From the NCBI GenBank assembly GCA_024226235.1, contig JAAELW010000415.1, positions 1-62,475 on the forward strand: a DNA stretch of 62,475 bases, written 5' to 3'. A program made the translations under genes and the position numbers. This document shows, piece by piece, positions 7,647 to 15,457 of this stretch. This stretch comes from a bacterium (GTDB taxonomy: Bacteria; Myxococcota_A; UBA9160; UBA6930). Below the pieces are notes generated by a model that saw only the letters and a program-made list of their open reading frames with translations, ran no database searches and was not told the DNA's origin. Positions within the stretch are counted from its first letter, which is position 1. Every line of letters begins with the position of its first letter.

Positions 7647-8735
7647 ATGCCCCTCGTCATTCGTGCAGGGCGTTTCGCCCGCGAGTACCTCGCCAACGAA
7701 GGCTGGCGTCCCGAGGCCTTTTCCACGTTGGTCGGGGCGTCAGGCGGGCCCAAGTGGCTCGTGCTGAGTCGCATCGACCGTGCGCTGGCGGAATGGCTGT
7801 TGCCCGGGCGTGCCGTACCCCTCGATCTGCTCGGCTCGTCGATCGGCAGCTTTCGCCATGCCGCGTTTTCGGTGAGAGAACCGGGGGCCGCGATCGCACG
7901 CCTCGAGCGTGCCTACGTGGAGCAGCGCTATGACGGGCCCGAGCGTCCTAGTCAGGCCCGGGTGAGCGGGGAGACGGCCCGGATCGTCGAGCAGGCCCTC
8001 GGTGCGACGGGTGAGGCCGAGTTGCTCGAGAATCGCGTGCTCCGCAATCACGTGGTCACCGCGCGTTGGCGCCCGGGACGGCGCGGTGCGGGGCTGGCGT
8101 TTCGGCTCGCTCTCGGAGCCTCGGCCGCGGCCAATGTCTTGTCGCGCCGTCACCTCGGTGCGTTCTTCGAACGCGTGGTGTTCGCTCCGAAAGAAGGCGC
8201 CATCCGCTTTGATCCACTGGGCTTCGGTCGTGATCGAGGGCACGGTTCTTCCGAGCGTGCGGCCCGGCCGGTCCTGACCGCGGATAATCTCCAGCCCGCG
8301 CTCCTCGCCAGCGGCTCGATCCCGCTGTTGATGGAGGGCGTCCATGATCCCGGAGGCGCTCCGCCTGGGCTCTACCTCGACGGCGGAATTCTCGACTACC
8401 ACTTCGATTTCAGCTTCCACACGGCCCCGGGCCTGATCCTCTTTCCGCACTTCTTCGACCGCATCACGCCCGGCTGGTTCGACAAACCGCTGCGTCATCG
8501 GCGGCCGCGTCTGGTGGACCTCGACCGGGTAGTGATGATTGCTCCCTCGCCTGAATTCGTGGAACGCCTGCCTGGTGGCAAGGTCCCCGATCGGGTTGAC
8601 TTCGAGAGGCTCCCGACCGACGCGCGCCAGAAGCGTTGGTGGGATGTGATCGATCGCTGTCACGAGCTCGAGGCGGCCGTTCACGAGCTATGGGCCGGCA
8701 AGAGCACGCTGGAGATTCGTTCCTTCGACGGCTGA
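7647..8735 (+). CDS. Patatin-like phospholipase
   Basis: The protein is 362 residues. It carries the oxyanion-hole glycine loop GASGGPK (30-36), the nucleophile elbow GSSIG (Ser65) and the catalytic Asp in LDGG (Asp245), which together form the patatin Ser-Asp dyad. There is no signal peptide or membrane segment, so it is an intracellular lipid acyl hydrolase. The central region is shorter than in outer-membrane PlpD-type patatins and no POTRA or barrel follows. ATG 7647 is used with AGGGAGG just upstream; GTG 7644 is in frame. The gene converges on the M20 peptidase with 30 bp between stop codons. Confidence 0.88.
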   Translation: MPLVIRAGRFAREYLANEGWRPEAFSTLVGASGGPKWLVLSRIDRALAEWLLPGRAVPLDLLGSSIGSFRHAAFSVREPGAAIARLERAYVEQRYDGPERPSQARVSGETARIVEQALGATGEAELLENRVLRNHVVTARWRPGRRGAGLAFRLALGASAAANVLSRRHLGAFFERVVFAPKEGAIRFDPLGFGRDRGHGSSERAARPVLTADNLQPALLASGSIPLLMEGVHDPGGAPPGLYLDGGILDYHFDFSFHTAPGLILFPHFFDRITPGWFDKPLRHRRPRLVDLDRVVMIAPSPEFVERLPGGKVPDRVDFERLPTDARQKRWWDVIDRCHELEAAVHELWAGKSTLEIRSFDG

Positions 8736-8765
8736 GAGCTGCCTTCTTGGGTCTTTCGATCGAAA

Positions 8766-10187
8766 TCAGGGGCTCCCTGTGCCTGCCCTTCTCAGGATGT
8801 CCGCCTGGAGCCGCACCGCGTTGGCAAAGCTCTCGATTCCCACGCGTTCATCGGTCCCATGAATGCTGGGGATCTGGGCCCGCGTGACCATCACACCGAG
8901 GAAGCGGTACGCGTCTTCTGCGAGATCCGCGTAGTGTCGGGTATCGGTCGCCGCGAGAAGCATGCCAGGCACGACGACGGCTTCCGGATAGACGTGATGG
9001 ATCGCGTCGGTCAGTACCCGGTAGCCGAGAGCGTCGACTCGTCCCGGGCGCGGTGCCTGCGACCAGGTGTCCGATGTGATTTCGATCTCGGGATCGTCGA
9101 TCACGTCGCGCACATGTGCCAAGACGTCTTCGGGCGTTTCATCCGGCAGGATGCGGAAGTTGACGGTCGCGGTCGCACGCTTGGGCACGACGTTCTCCTT
9201 CACGCCTCCCGAGATCATCGTGGCGGCGGTGGTCGTGCGCAGCATCGCAGCCTGGAAGGGATCCTCTGCCAAGCGCCTGGCGACGATCCCGCCAGTTAGC
9301 CAGAGGTTCTTCAGAGCGAGGCGCCGACTCCATGGAAGGTGGGGCGCCAGTGCTGCAAAGAGGTCGCGCACGGGCTCGGAGATGCGCAGCGGAAGCGGAT
9401 TCGCCTCCAGTCGGTGGATGGCCGTGGCCAGCTTGCCGACTGCGGTATGTGCAGGGGGGGTCGAAGAATGTCCACCGTTACTGCGCGCAGTCAGGTGGAT
9501 CGTGAAGTAGGTCTTCTCCGCGGTGCTGATCTGGGCCACGACCTTGCCCGGTATCAGGCCCAGATCCTTGCTGAGGAAGCCGCCCTCGTCGACCAGGAAT
9601 GCGAGCTTCGTACCTCGCTCGCGCAGCGTGGCGGCCAGAACCGCCGCACCCTGCTCGCCGCCGATTTCCTCGTCGTGACCAAATGCGAAGATCAGCGTTC
9701 GGTTGGGCTCGAAGCCCTGGGCCAGCAACGCCTCGGCGGCTTCGAGCCAACCGATGATGCCGCTCTTCACATCGATGGCACCGCGACCCCAGATGAAGTC
9801 CTCGTCGATCACCCCGCTGAAGGGCGGATGGGTCCAGCCTTCCAGCGCTTCCTGTTCCACCGGAACCACGTCGGTGTGGGACATGAAGAGTGCGGGTGCG
9901 AGCCCGGGATCGTTTCCCCGCCAGGTGAGCAGCAGGCTGTAGCCAGCGATGCGCTCGACCTCCAGGTGCGCGTGGACGCGTGGGTAGGTGACGCGCAGAT
10001 GCTCGAGCAGATCCTCGAAGGGCTGGCCGTCGAATTGCGAGGGATCCTGATGGCTTACGGTCGGGAAGCGGATCGCCTCCGCGAGGTGTCGAGCCACGAT
10101 CTGCGCATCCACTTCGACATCCTGAGCGTCGACCGATCCAGCGGTCGCCCAGACGGCGAGCAGAGCGAGAAGGAGAAAGCGGTGCAT
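8766..10187 (-). CDS. Exported M20-family metallopeptidase (PM20D1-like)
   Basis: The product is 473 residues with an N-terminal signal peptide ending near VDAQ. Dizinc ligands are in order His104 (SHTDVVP), bridging Asp139 (GRGAIDVKSG), the catalytic and ligand glutamates in GHDEEIGG (173/174), Asp200 (LVDEGG), and a late His in IHGTDERVG. The layout matches carboxypeptidase S/PM20D1-type enzymes, which hydrolyse or condense N-acyl amino acids and small peptides; a lid domain sits mid-protein. GGAGGG lies 4-7 bp before ATG 10187, preferred over the in-frame TTG at 10199. It lies 94 bp after the FecR gene on the same strand and could be read through from that operon. Confidence 0.9.
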   Translation of the reverse strand: MHRFLLLALLAVWATAGSVDAQDVEVDAQIVARHLAEAIRFPTVSHQDPSQFDGQPFEDLLEHLRVTYPRVHAHLEVERIAGYSLLLTWRGNDPGLAPALFMSHTDVVPVEQEALEGWTHPPFSGVIDEDFIWGRGAIDVKSGIIGWLEAAEALLAQGFEPNRTLIFAFGHDEEIGGEQGAAVLAATLRERGTKLAFLVDEGGFLSKDLGLIPGKVVAQISTAEKTYFTIHLTARSNGGHSSTPPAHTAVGKLATAIHRLEANPLPLRISEPVRDLFAALAPHLPWSRRLALKNLWLTGGIVARRLAEDPFQAAMLRTTTAATMISGGVKENVVPKRATATVNFRILPDETPEDVLAHVRDVIDDPEIEITSDTWSQAPRPGRVDALGYRVLTDAIHHVYPEAVVVPGMLLAATDTRHYADLAEDAYRFLGVMVTRAQIPSIHGTDERVGIESFANAVRLQADILRRAGTGSP

Positions 10188-10281
10188 GGGTCCCTCCAAA
10201 TGGTGGAAGGCATGCTAGCCCGACTCTCGCGGCTCTGGGATCCCTGGCCAGTCGGGTCCTGGCCCCTGGCCGCGAATTTCC

Positions 10282-11601
10282 TCAGGGAAGAACCAGGGTC
10301 GGCGGTCCCTGGAAGGCGGGCGTCACCGCGACGGTTCCACCGTCGTCGATGGTCACCAGGAACTTGCCTTCCGCAGCGGGCAGGTTGTTCTTGTTCAGGA
10401 ACGCGGCGTCCAGCGTCACGGTGCAGGGCATGCAGGCCGAGGAGATCTCGAAGTAGCTGCCACCCAGGACGAACTTCGCGTCTCCCCCCGCGCCGTTACC
10501 CCAAGGTTTGACCGTCATGAAGCCGGGTGCCGAGGCGATCGTGAGGAACGTGGTCGAGGTGAAGTTGTAGAACTTGAAGGAGACATTCCGTTGGCCGAAA
10601 TCGAGCACGACATCTGCATCGAAGACCCCAAGATTGGGCGGTTGGAGCAGTGCCCCTCTCTTTTCCCAGATGTATCTTCCCTGGAACAAGTCCGCGAACT
10701 GGACGAGCTGCTGTACGGATGTCATGCCTGGCGGGTACGTCAGCGTCCCCGTGTTCTGCGCGAGGTTGGCCAGGCCGGATGAGTCACCGCCCTGCAGCGC
10801 GGACGGATCGAGGGCTTCGATCGCTTCACTTCGCATTGCGACACGCGTCGGTGCGGTCCCGGCCTCCCGGCCGGAGACCCGAAGCGCTCCGGCGGCTCGC
10901 CAGGGTTCATGTGGTCCGATCGCCCTGTTCTGCTCGAAGTGTCCGAGAGGTGGACCGGTGGGCAGTGCGGGCAGGAATCCCAGATCCGCCGCGTCCACAT
11001 GGAATGGAGTCGAGGGGGGGGCCGTGCCGGAAAGACGCACGCCGAAGCCGGGTGTCACGAGATCTTCCGAGCCGCCCGGAGTGCGCACGTGAAGGCCTCC
11101 GACGCGTTCGTCGGCATCGTTGAAGGGCCCCGGCCCTAGAAGGGCCACGATGCTCTCGGAATCCCCGACCCGGGCCGCAGCGATCGTGCCGCGAATGCCG
11201 ATACTGCCCTCGGGCAACTTCAGGTTCACGTTCTCCGGCTCGTCTCTTGCGACCTTTCCGGTGACGAATCGAAACACGCCCTTGGCCAGGGTGGCGTCGA
11301 TGCGTCCGCCGCTGGCATTCGGATCGTAGACGAACTCGTCGATCGTCATCTCGCTGTCGGGTCCGAGTGTGAAGACGGTTTCGTCGAGAAGCAGGATCTG
11401 CAGGCCACCCACCTGATCGGTGCGGATCACATCGCCCATCAGGATCGGGTCGCCACTCTGCACCACCAGGCCAACCTGTGGTGCACGGTCCATCCTCACC
11501 TTTCCGCGCACTGCTGCAGCCACACCGGCCTGGAATGAGGTCGCAGGGGCCGCGCAGAGCAGGAGCAGGGCAATCACACCCAGATATGATTTCCGCACCA
11601 T
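10282..11601 (-). CDS. FecR-domain periplasmic/surface protein with C-terminal beta-rich domain
   Basis: The protein is 439 residues. A signal peptide (1-22, ATSFQA) precedes a FecR domain (about 28-140) containing VRGKVRM, GDVIRTDQVGGLQILLLDETVF and FVTGKV. A low-complexity middle follows. The last 130 residues are beta-rich (DVVLDFGQRNVSFKFYNF, AKFVLGGSYFEI, GKFLVTIDDGGTVAV), reminiscent of a small barrel such as those of Slam-exported lipoproteins. FecR domains read the state of an outer-membrane partner and pass it inward. Its ATG lies one base after the stop of the outer-membrane barrel gene (TGAGATG), and the CHASE2 cyclase leads the same operon, so the three probably act together. Ligand unknown. 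Confidence 0.82.
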   Translation of the reverse strand: MVRKSYLGVIALLLLCAAPATSFQAGVAAAVRGKVRMDRAPQVGLVVQSGDPILMGDVIRTDQVGGLQILLLDETVFTLGPDSEMTIDEFVYDPNASGGRIDATLAKGVFRFVTGKVARDEPENVNLKLPEGSIGIRGTIAAARVGDSESIVALLGPGPFNDADERVGGLHVRTPGGSEDLVTPGFGVRLSGTAPPSTPFHVDAADLGFLPALPTGPPLGHFEQNRAIGPHEPWRAAGALRVSGREAGTAPTRVAMRSEAIEALDPSALQGGDSSGLANLAQNTGTLTYPPGMTSVQQLVQFADLFQGRYIWEKRGALLQPPNLGVFDADVVLDFGQRNVSFKFYNFTSTTFLTIASAPGFMTVKPWGNGAGGDAKFVLGGSYFEISSACMPCTVTLDAAFLNKNNLPAAEGKFLVTIDDGGTVAVTPAFQGPPTLVLP

Positions 11602-11602
11602 C

Positions 11603-13024
11603 TCAGAACTCCCAACGCCGAGTGAGCAGGAAGCCCAGCTTCAGGTTGTCGTAGGTGAAATTCGGCAAGTTCGACGAACTCCACAGGTACTCGGCGGTCA
11701 ACGAGAACACGATGTCGGCCAGGGGCCCCTTGATCAGACCCCTCGAGAGGAATGAAAGTGGCGCGCCATACATCAAGCGGGAGCGAATGATCGCCTCCCG
11801 ACGGACCTTCGTGGAGATGAAGGTCTGGGCGTCTTTGTACCGGTTCCAATCGAAGGAGGCGCCGGCCAGCACGAACTGTCCGCCACCGGGCAGCCAGGTA
11901 TGTCGGAAGCCCAGGGTCGGTCCCCAGTAGGAGAAGTAGCGTCGTTGGGCGGAGCGGTTGTGGAAGCCCAGGGCCATCTCGCTGCGATGGCTGGGCGAGT
12001 GAATCCATTGGAGGTCGCCGCCCACGGTCGTTTCGAGGCCCGTGCGCTCGTAGGCCCTGGGCGAGTCCGGGATGCCGTCGTAGTCGAAGGATTCGACTCG
12101 CACGAGGCCGCCTGCCCGGAAACTGGAGGAAAGGCGCCGCTCGCCCCGGACCTCCCCAGCCACGTTGCGAACGAATTTTTCGGCCGACAGATCGACCAGC
12201 CCCGCAATCAGCCGCAAGGTCCAATCGACTTCCGGTGTCCGCAAGCGCAGGCCCAGCTGTCCGGTACCGGAGCGCACGTCGAAACGTTCCTGTTTTTCCT
12301 GTTCGGCGTTGTAGTAGCTGATGGCGCCGAACAGGGTGTGCTGTTCCTGGTCGCCCACATCGCGTTCGAAGGCCAGCTCGCCGATCGTCAGATAGCTGTA
12401 GTCGTCGTCCTCGGTGAGGCCATCACCCAGCTGGAAGCGGAAGTCGCGCACCAGCAGTGTGTCGGAATGAGGCGCCGAGTTCCGGTTGCTGTCGTACTGG
12501 GCGCCGCCCGAGAGCGAAAAACTGCCTCGGGTCCGGCGCTTGCGGCGCTTGATCCGGCTGGCGTATTCGGAAGCACTGGCGGCGAGTGCGGCCGTAAGCT
12601 GTGCTTTGCGAACCCGGCTCAGCTCGGCCTCGGCACCGTCGAGATCATCGAGGCGGAACAATACGATCGCGTGGTAGAGGCGGACGTTCGCCAGCTCCGG
12701 CTGCAAGAGCAGGATCCGTTCGAGGGGCGCAGCGGCCCCCTTCAGGTCCCCGCGTGCGACCTGGTTGTCGGCCCACTGGATGTTGATCTCGATGTCGTCG
12801 GGGTGGGCCAATACGTCGGCGTAGCTGATGTCTGCGTGAGTCGGTCGGAGATCCGCCGCCTGGTCCGCTCCGGCCTGGGCTTCGCGGCTACTGTGGATGC
12901 CACGTTCGGCGGTCTCCTGTTCCCGTTCCGGTTGGAGGACCTGGCCCGCAGCTGTCGATGCCAACAATGTGATCATCGTAAACAGCCAGATGAGTCGGTT
13001 GCTTTGCGGATCGATGCGACGCAT
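11603..13024 (-). CDS. Outer-membrane barrel protein with N-terminal TPR (surface-lipoprotein-assembly-modifier-like)
   Basis: The product is 473 residues. A signal peptide (about 1-27) is followed by TPR-like helices (70-160: NQVARGDLKGAAAPLERILLLQPE and the helix after it). From about residue 167 there is a beta barrel opening with SGGAQYDSNRN and ending in the C-terminal aromatic TRRWEF, the usual BAM signal. TPR plus a roughly 14-strand barrel and the 'YDSN.N' turn are hallmarks of SLAM/DUF560 proteins, which move lipoproteins to the cell surface. Next to a FecR-domain protein and a CHASE2 cyclase it could either translocate the FecR protein or sense it. ATG 13024 is chosen for signal-peptide fit; the ribosome site is weak. 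Confidence 0.75.
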   Translation of the reverse strand: MRRIDPQSNRLIWLFTMITLLASTAAGQVLQPEREQETAERGIHSSREAQAGADQAADLRPTHADISYADVLAHPDDIEINIQWADNQVARGDLKGAAAPLERILLLQPELANVRLYHAIVLFRLDDLDGAEAELSRVRKAQLTAALAASASEYASRIKRRKRRTRGSFSLSGGAQYDSNRNSAPHSDTLLVRDFRFQLGDGLTEDDDYSYLTIGELAFERDVGDQEQHTLFGAISYYNAEQEKQERFDVRSGTGQLGLRLRTPEVDWTLRLIAGLVDLSAEKFVRNVAGEVRGERRLSSSFRAGGLVRVESFDYDGIPDSPRAYERTGLETTVGGDLQWIHSPSHRSEMALGFHNRSAQRRYFSYWGPTLGFRHTWLPGGGQFVLAGASFDWNRYKDAQTFISTKVRREAIIRSRLMYGAPLSFLSRGLIKGPLADIVFSLTAEYLWSSSNLPNFTYDNLKLGFLLTRRWEF

Positions 13025-13109
13025 GGAATTACCATCGGCTGACGGCTTTCCCAGCTGGAGAGGGAGTTTCGACCCGGGAGCTGCGTACCCGTTGGCACGC
13101 AGCTGCGGA

Positions 13110-15305
13110 CTACTTTGAGGTTGCCGTGAACACGCCATCCCACTCTTTGGGGGGAGAATCCACCCGGAAACACTCGATTCGTTCGCGGATCAGCTTGTAC
13201 AGGCCCTCCAGCTCGGGTGCGGCCTCAGCGCAGATCTCGCATCGCTCCAGCGCTTCCAGCCACGCACAGCTGCGATACGCCTTCAAGAGCCCCGAGTGCT
13301 CAGCGCGCAGCTCCAGAAAGGCGGGAGTCTCTGCGTAGCTCGCATCCCCGACCAGCGCGTGAATGCGCACGGCCTCCTGCTTGCCTCTCACCCGGATCAG
13401 ATCGAGTTCGAGCGTCGCGAGTTCTGGTACCGCGCTGCAGGTTTCGTCGCCGAGAATGATGTCCACGCCGTAGGTCTTCGACTGGCCTTCGAGACGCGAT
13501 GCCAGGTTCACGGCATCGCCGATCACCGAGTAGTCGAAGCGTTGCTCACTGCCCAGGTTGCCGACGCAGGCTTGTCCGGTGTTGATCCCAATGCCGACGC
13601 GCAACGGCCCGATCTGGTTGTCTTCTTCGCACTCCAGCTCCTCGTTCAGCAATGCCAGGGCTGCGTTCATCGCAAGAGCGGCCTCACAAGCAAGGCGTGC
13701 GTGGTCGGGTACATCCAGGGGTGCGTTCCAGAAGGCCATCACGCAATCGCCCATGTATTTGTCGATCGTTCCGCTGTGCTGGAGGATGGCTTCGCTGAGC
13801 GGTGTGAGCAGTCGGTTCACCAATTGGGTGAGAGCCTCGGGGTCCAGCTTCTCCGACAGGCTGGTGAAGCCGCGCACGTCGCAGAAGAGGAACGAGAGCT
13901 CGCGCATCTCGCCGCCCAGCTGGAGCCGTGCGGGATCACGTGCCAGCTCGGCGACCAGGGCCGGTGCCAGATAGTGGCCGAATGCGCCACGCACACGGCG
14001 GCGCTGGGATTCTTCGGACAGATGGCCCAACACCGAGCCCACGAGGAAGACCGCGAGCACGCCGAGGGTGGGTGTCACCGGATCGAAGAGCCAGCTGAGC
14101 TCCGTGAAGGCCCAGGCGCTCGCTCCAATGGCTGCGAGGCTGGCCAGGACCAACACTCCCGCGCCCACGAGTGCGCTGGAAAAGCGAACGAGCAAGAGGA
14201 CGATGAGACCCAGCAGAGCCGTTGCCGTCCACTCCAGGCCGAGAGCGAAGCCCGGCCGCTCCAGATGGTGTTCGAGCAGGATCTGTTCGACCAGCTCGGC
14301 GTGCAACATCACGCCAGGCAGTGCAGGATCGAGGGGTGTGGCCCGCTGATCCTTCAGGCCGATCGCACTGGTACCCACGAAAGCGATCGCGCCCTCCAGG
14401 CTGCCCGGTGGAATCTCGCCGGCCAGCACGCGCCAGGCCGGAAGCACGCGTTTCTTGGGCGTATCCGTGAAGTGGATCCAAGCGGCTCCCTCGGGATCCG
14501 TCGGTATTTCGAAGTGGGGCGGGATTGCGATCGAGGAAATCCCCAGATCTTCGTCGGAGTTCTCGGCGCGGATCACGTAGCCGCGACTACCGACCGCGAC
14601 GCGAAGGGCTTCCAGACCGAGCCCCGGAACTACCGCATCGCCATGACGGAAGACCAGCGGGACCCGTCTGTGAACGCCGTCTGGATCGATTCGACCATTC
14701 AGCGAGCCATTTCCCTGTGCAGCTTTCTCGAGTTCGGCGATGCTGGGTACGGCGCCCGGAAAGCTCGGCACGCGGCGCAGCGGATCGCGTTTCGAGGCTG
14801 CATCCGTCTTCACTCCAACCGAGTATCTTCGCGTCGGTGCCCGGTCGCGTTTGTCGGTGACCAGGAAGAAGCCTGTCACCGTCGGGACCGTGGCGATCTG
14901 CTCCGCGAGCAAAGCATCCGGATCGGGCAATGTCTCGAGCTCAGCCCGGATAGCGGGATCCATGTCCGGCCAGGCTCGGGCGATCGGTTCGGGCCCCATC
15001 CGATCGGGCTCGGCGAATACCACATCGAACGCCAGGGCTGCCGCACCCTCAGCATGCACGCGCATCACCAGCTCCGCGATCACCCGCCGTGGCCACGGCC
15101 ACTGGCCGATCTTCGCCAGACTTGCATCGTCGATATCGATCACGCGGACCCCCGCATCCTGCCACGGGCGGGGCCAGCCGCGCTGGAGCTGGTCGAAGAC
15201 CTGATTGCGTAGATTCACGATCGGGCCGGGCTGGGCGCGTACCAGCACCAGCACGGCCAGTAGGACGATCAGCGGAGCCAGAATGCGGGCGCGGGCCATA
15301 CCCAC
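13110..15305 (-). CDS. CHASE2-domain adenylate cyclase (class III)
   Basis: The protein is 731 residues. TM1 (8-24) leads to a periplasmic CHASE2 sensor (about 30-345; VIDIDDASLAKIGQWPWPR and GFFLVTDK are typical). Further TM segments lie at about 355-430, then a cytosolic class III cyclase domain (465-650). Catalytic residues are visible: metal Asp476 (FCDVRGF) and Asp520 (DKYMGD), purine-selecting Lys517 and Asp591 (FDYSVIGD), and transition-state Asn600 and Arg604 (NLASR). The Lys/Asp pair predicts ATP, hence cAMP, rather than GTP. It is first in an operon with a barrel protein and a FecR protein. GTG 15305 and ATG 15299 are both possible starts; GAGG lies upstream. Confidence 0.92.
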   Translation of the reverse strand: MGMARARILAPLIVLLAVLVLVRAQPGPIVNLRNQVFDQLQRGWPRPWQDAGVRVIDIDDASLAKIGQWPWPRRVIAELVMRVHAEGAAALAFDVVFAEPDRMGPEPIARAWPDMDPAIRAELETLPDPDALLAEQIATVPTVTGFFLVTDKRDRAPTRRYSVGVKTDAASKRDPLRRVPSFPGAVPSIAELEKAAQGNGSLNGRIDPDGVHRRVPLVFRHGDAVVPGLGLEALRVAVGSRGYVIRAENSDEDLGISSIAIPPHFEIPTDPEGAAWIHFTDTPKKRVLPAWRVLAGEIPPGSLEGAIAFVGTSAIGLKDQRATPLDPALPGVMLHAELVEQILLEHHLERPGFALGLEWTATALLGLIVLLLVRFSSALVGAGVLVLASLAAIGASAWAFTELSWLFDPVTPTLGVLAVFLVGSVLGHLSEESQRRRVRGAFGHYLAPALVAELARDPARLQLGGEMRELSFLFCDVRGFTSLSEKLDPEALTQLVNRLLTPLSEAILQHSGTIDKYMGDCVMAFWNAPLDVPDHARLACEAALAMNAALALLNEELECEEDNQIGPLRVGIGINTGQACVGNLGSEQRFDYSVIGDAVNLASRLEGQSKTYGVDIILGDETCSAVPELATLELDLIRVRGKQEAVRIHALVGDASYAETPAFLELRAEHSGLLKAYRSCAWLEALERCEICAEAAPELEGLYKLIRERIECFRVDSPPKEWDGVFTATSK

Positions 15306-15393
15306 GAATCGGAGGCTTCCTCACCACTCTTGAGAGGAACCCAAACCTCCCCCCGCCCCACCCCAAACAGCCAAAAGTACCCACCAAGATGGG

Positions 15394-15425
15394 TGTTAAG
15401 ATAGGGGCCGGTTCCATTTGTTAAG
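15394..15425. repeat. Dispersed 32-bp intergenic repeat, copy 1
   Basis: The segment from TGTTAAG (15394-15400) through GGGGCCGGTTCC to TTGTTAAG (ending 15425) matches 62432-62463 at 29 of 32 positions in the same orientation. Both copies are intergenic. Each is itself bounded by a direct repeat GTTAAG. The remaining part of the 152-bp gap holds a C-rich run (15348-15364) and the ribosome site of the next gene. Confidence 0.75.
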
Positions 15426-15457
15426 TTGCCGTGTTCGATGAGGTGAGGTGACAGTTC

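Noticed and set aside
13296-15212. 638-codon frame antisense to the CHASE2 cyclase
   Set aside because: Composition is Gln/His/Arg-rich as expected for the reverse of a GC-rich gene, with no domain; the cyclase has all its catalytic motifs.
15348-15364. C-rich run as a possible Rho utilisation site
   Set aside because: It is too short and not followed by a recognisable pause or release region; base composition alone does not support it.
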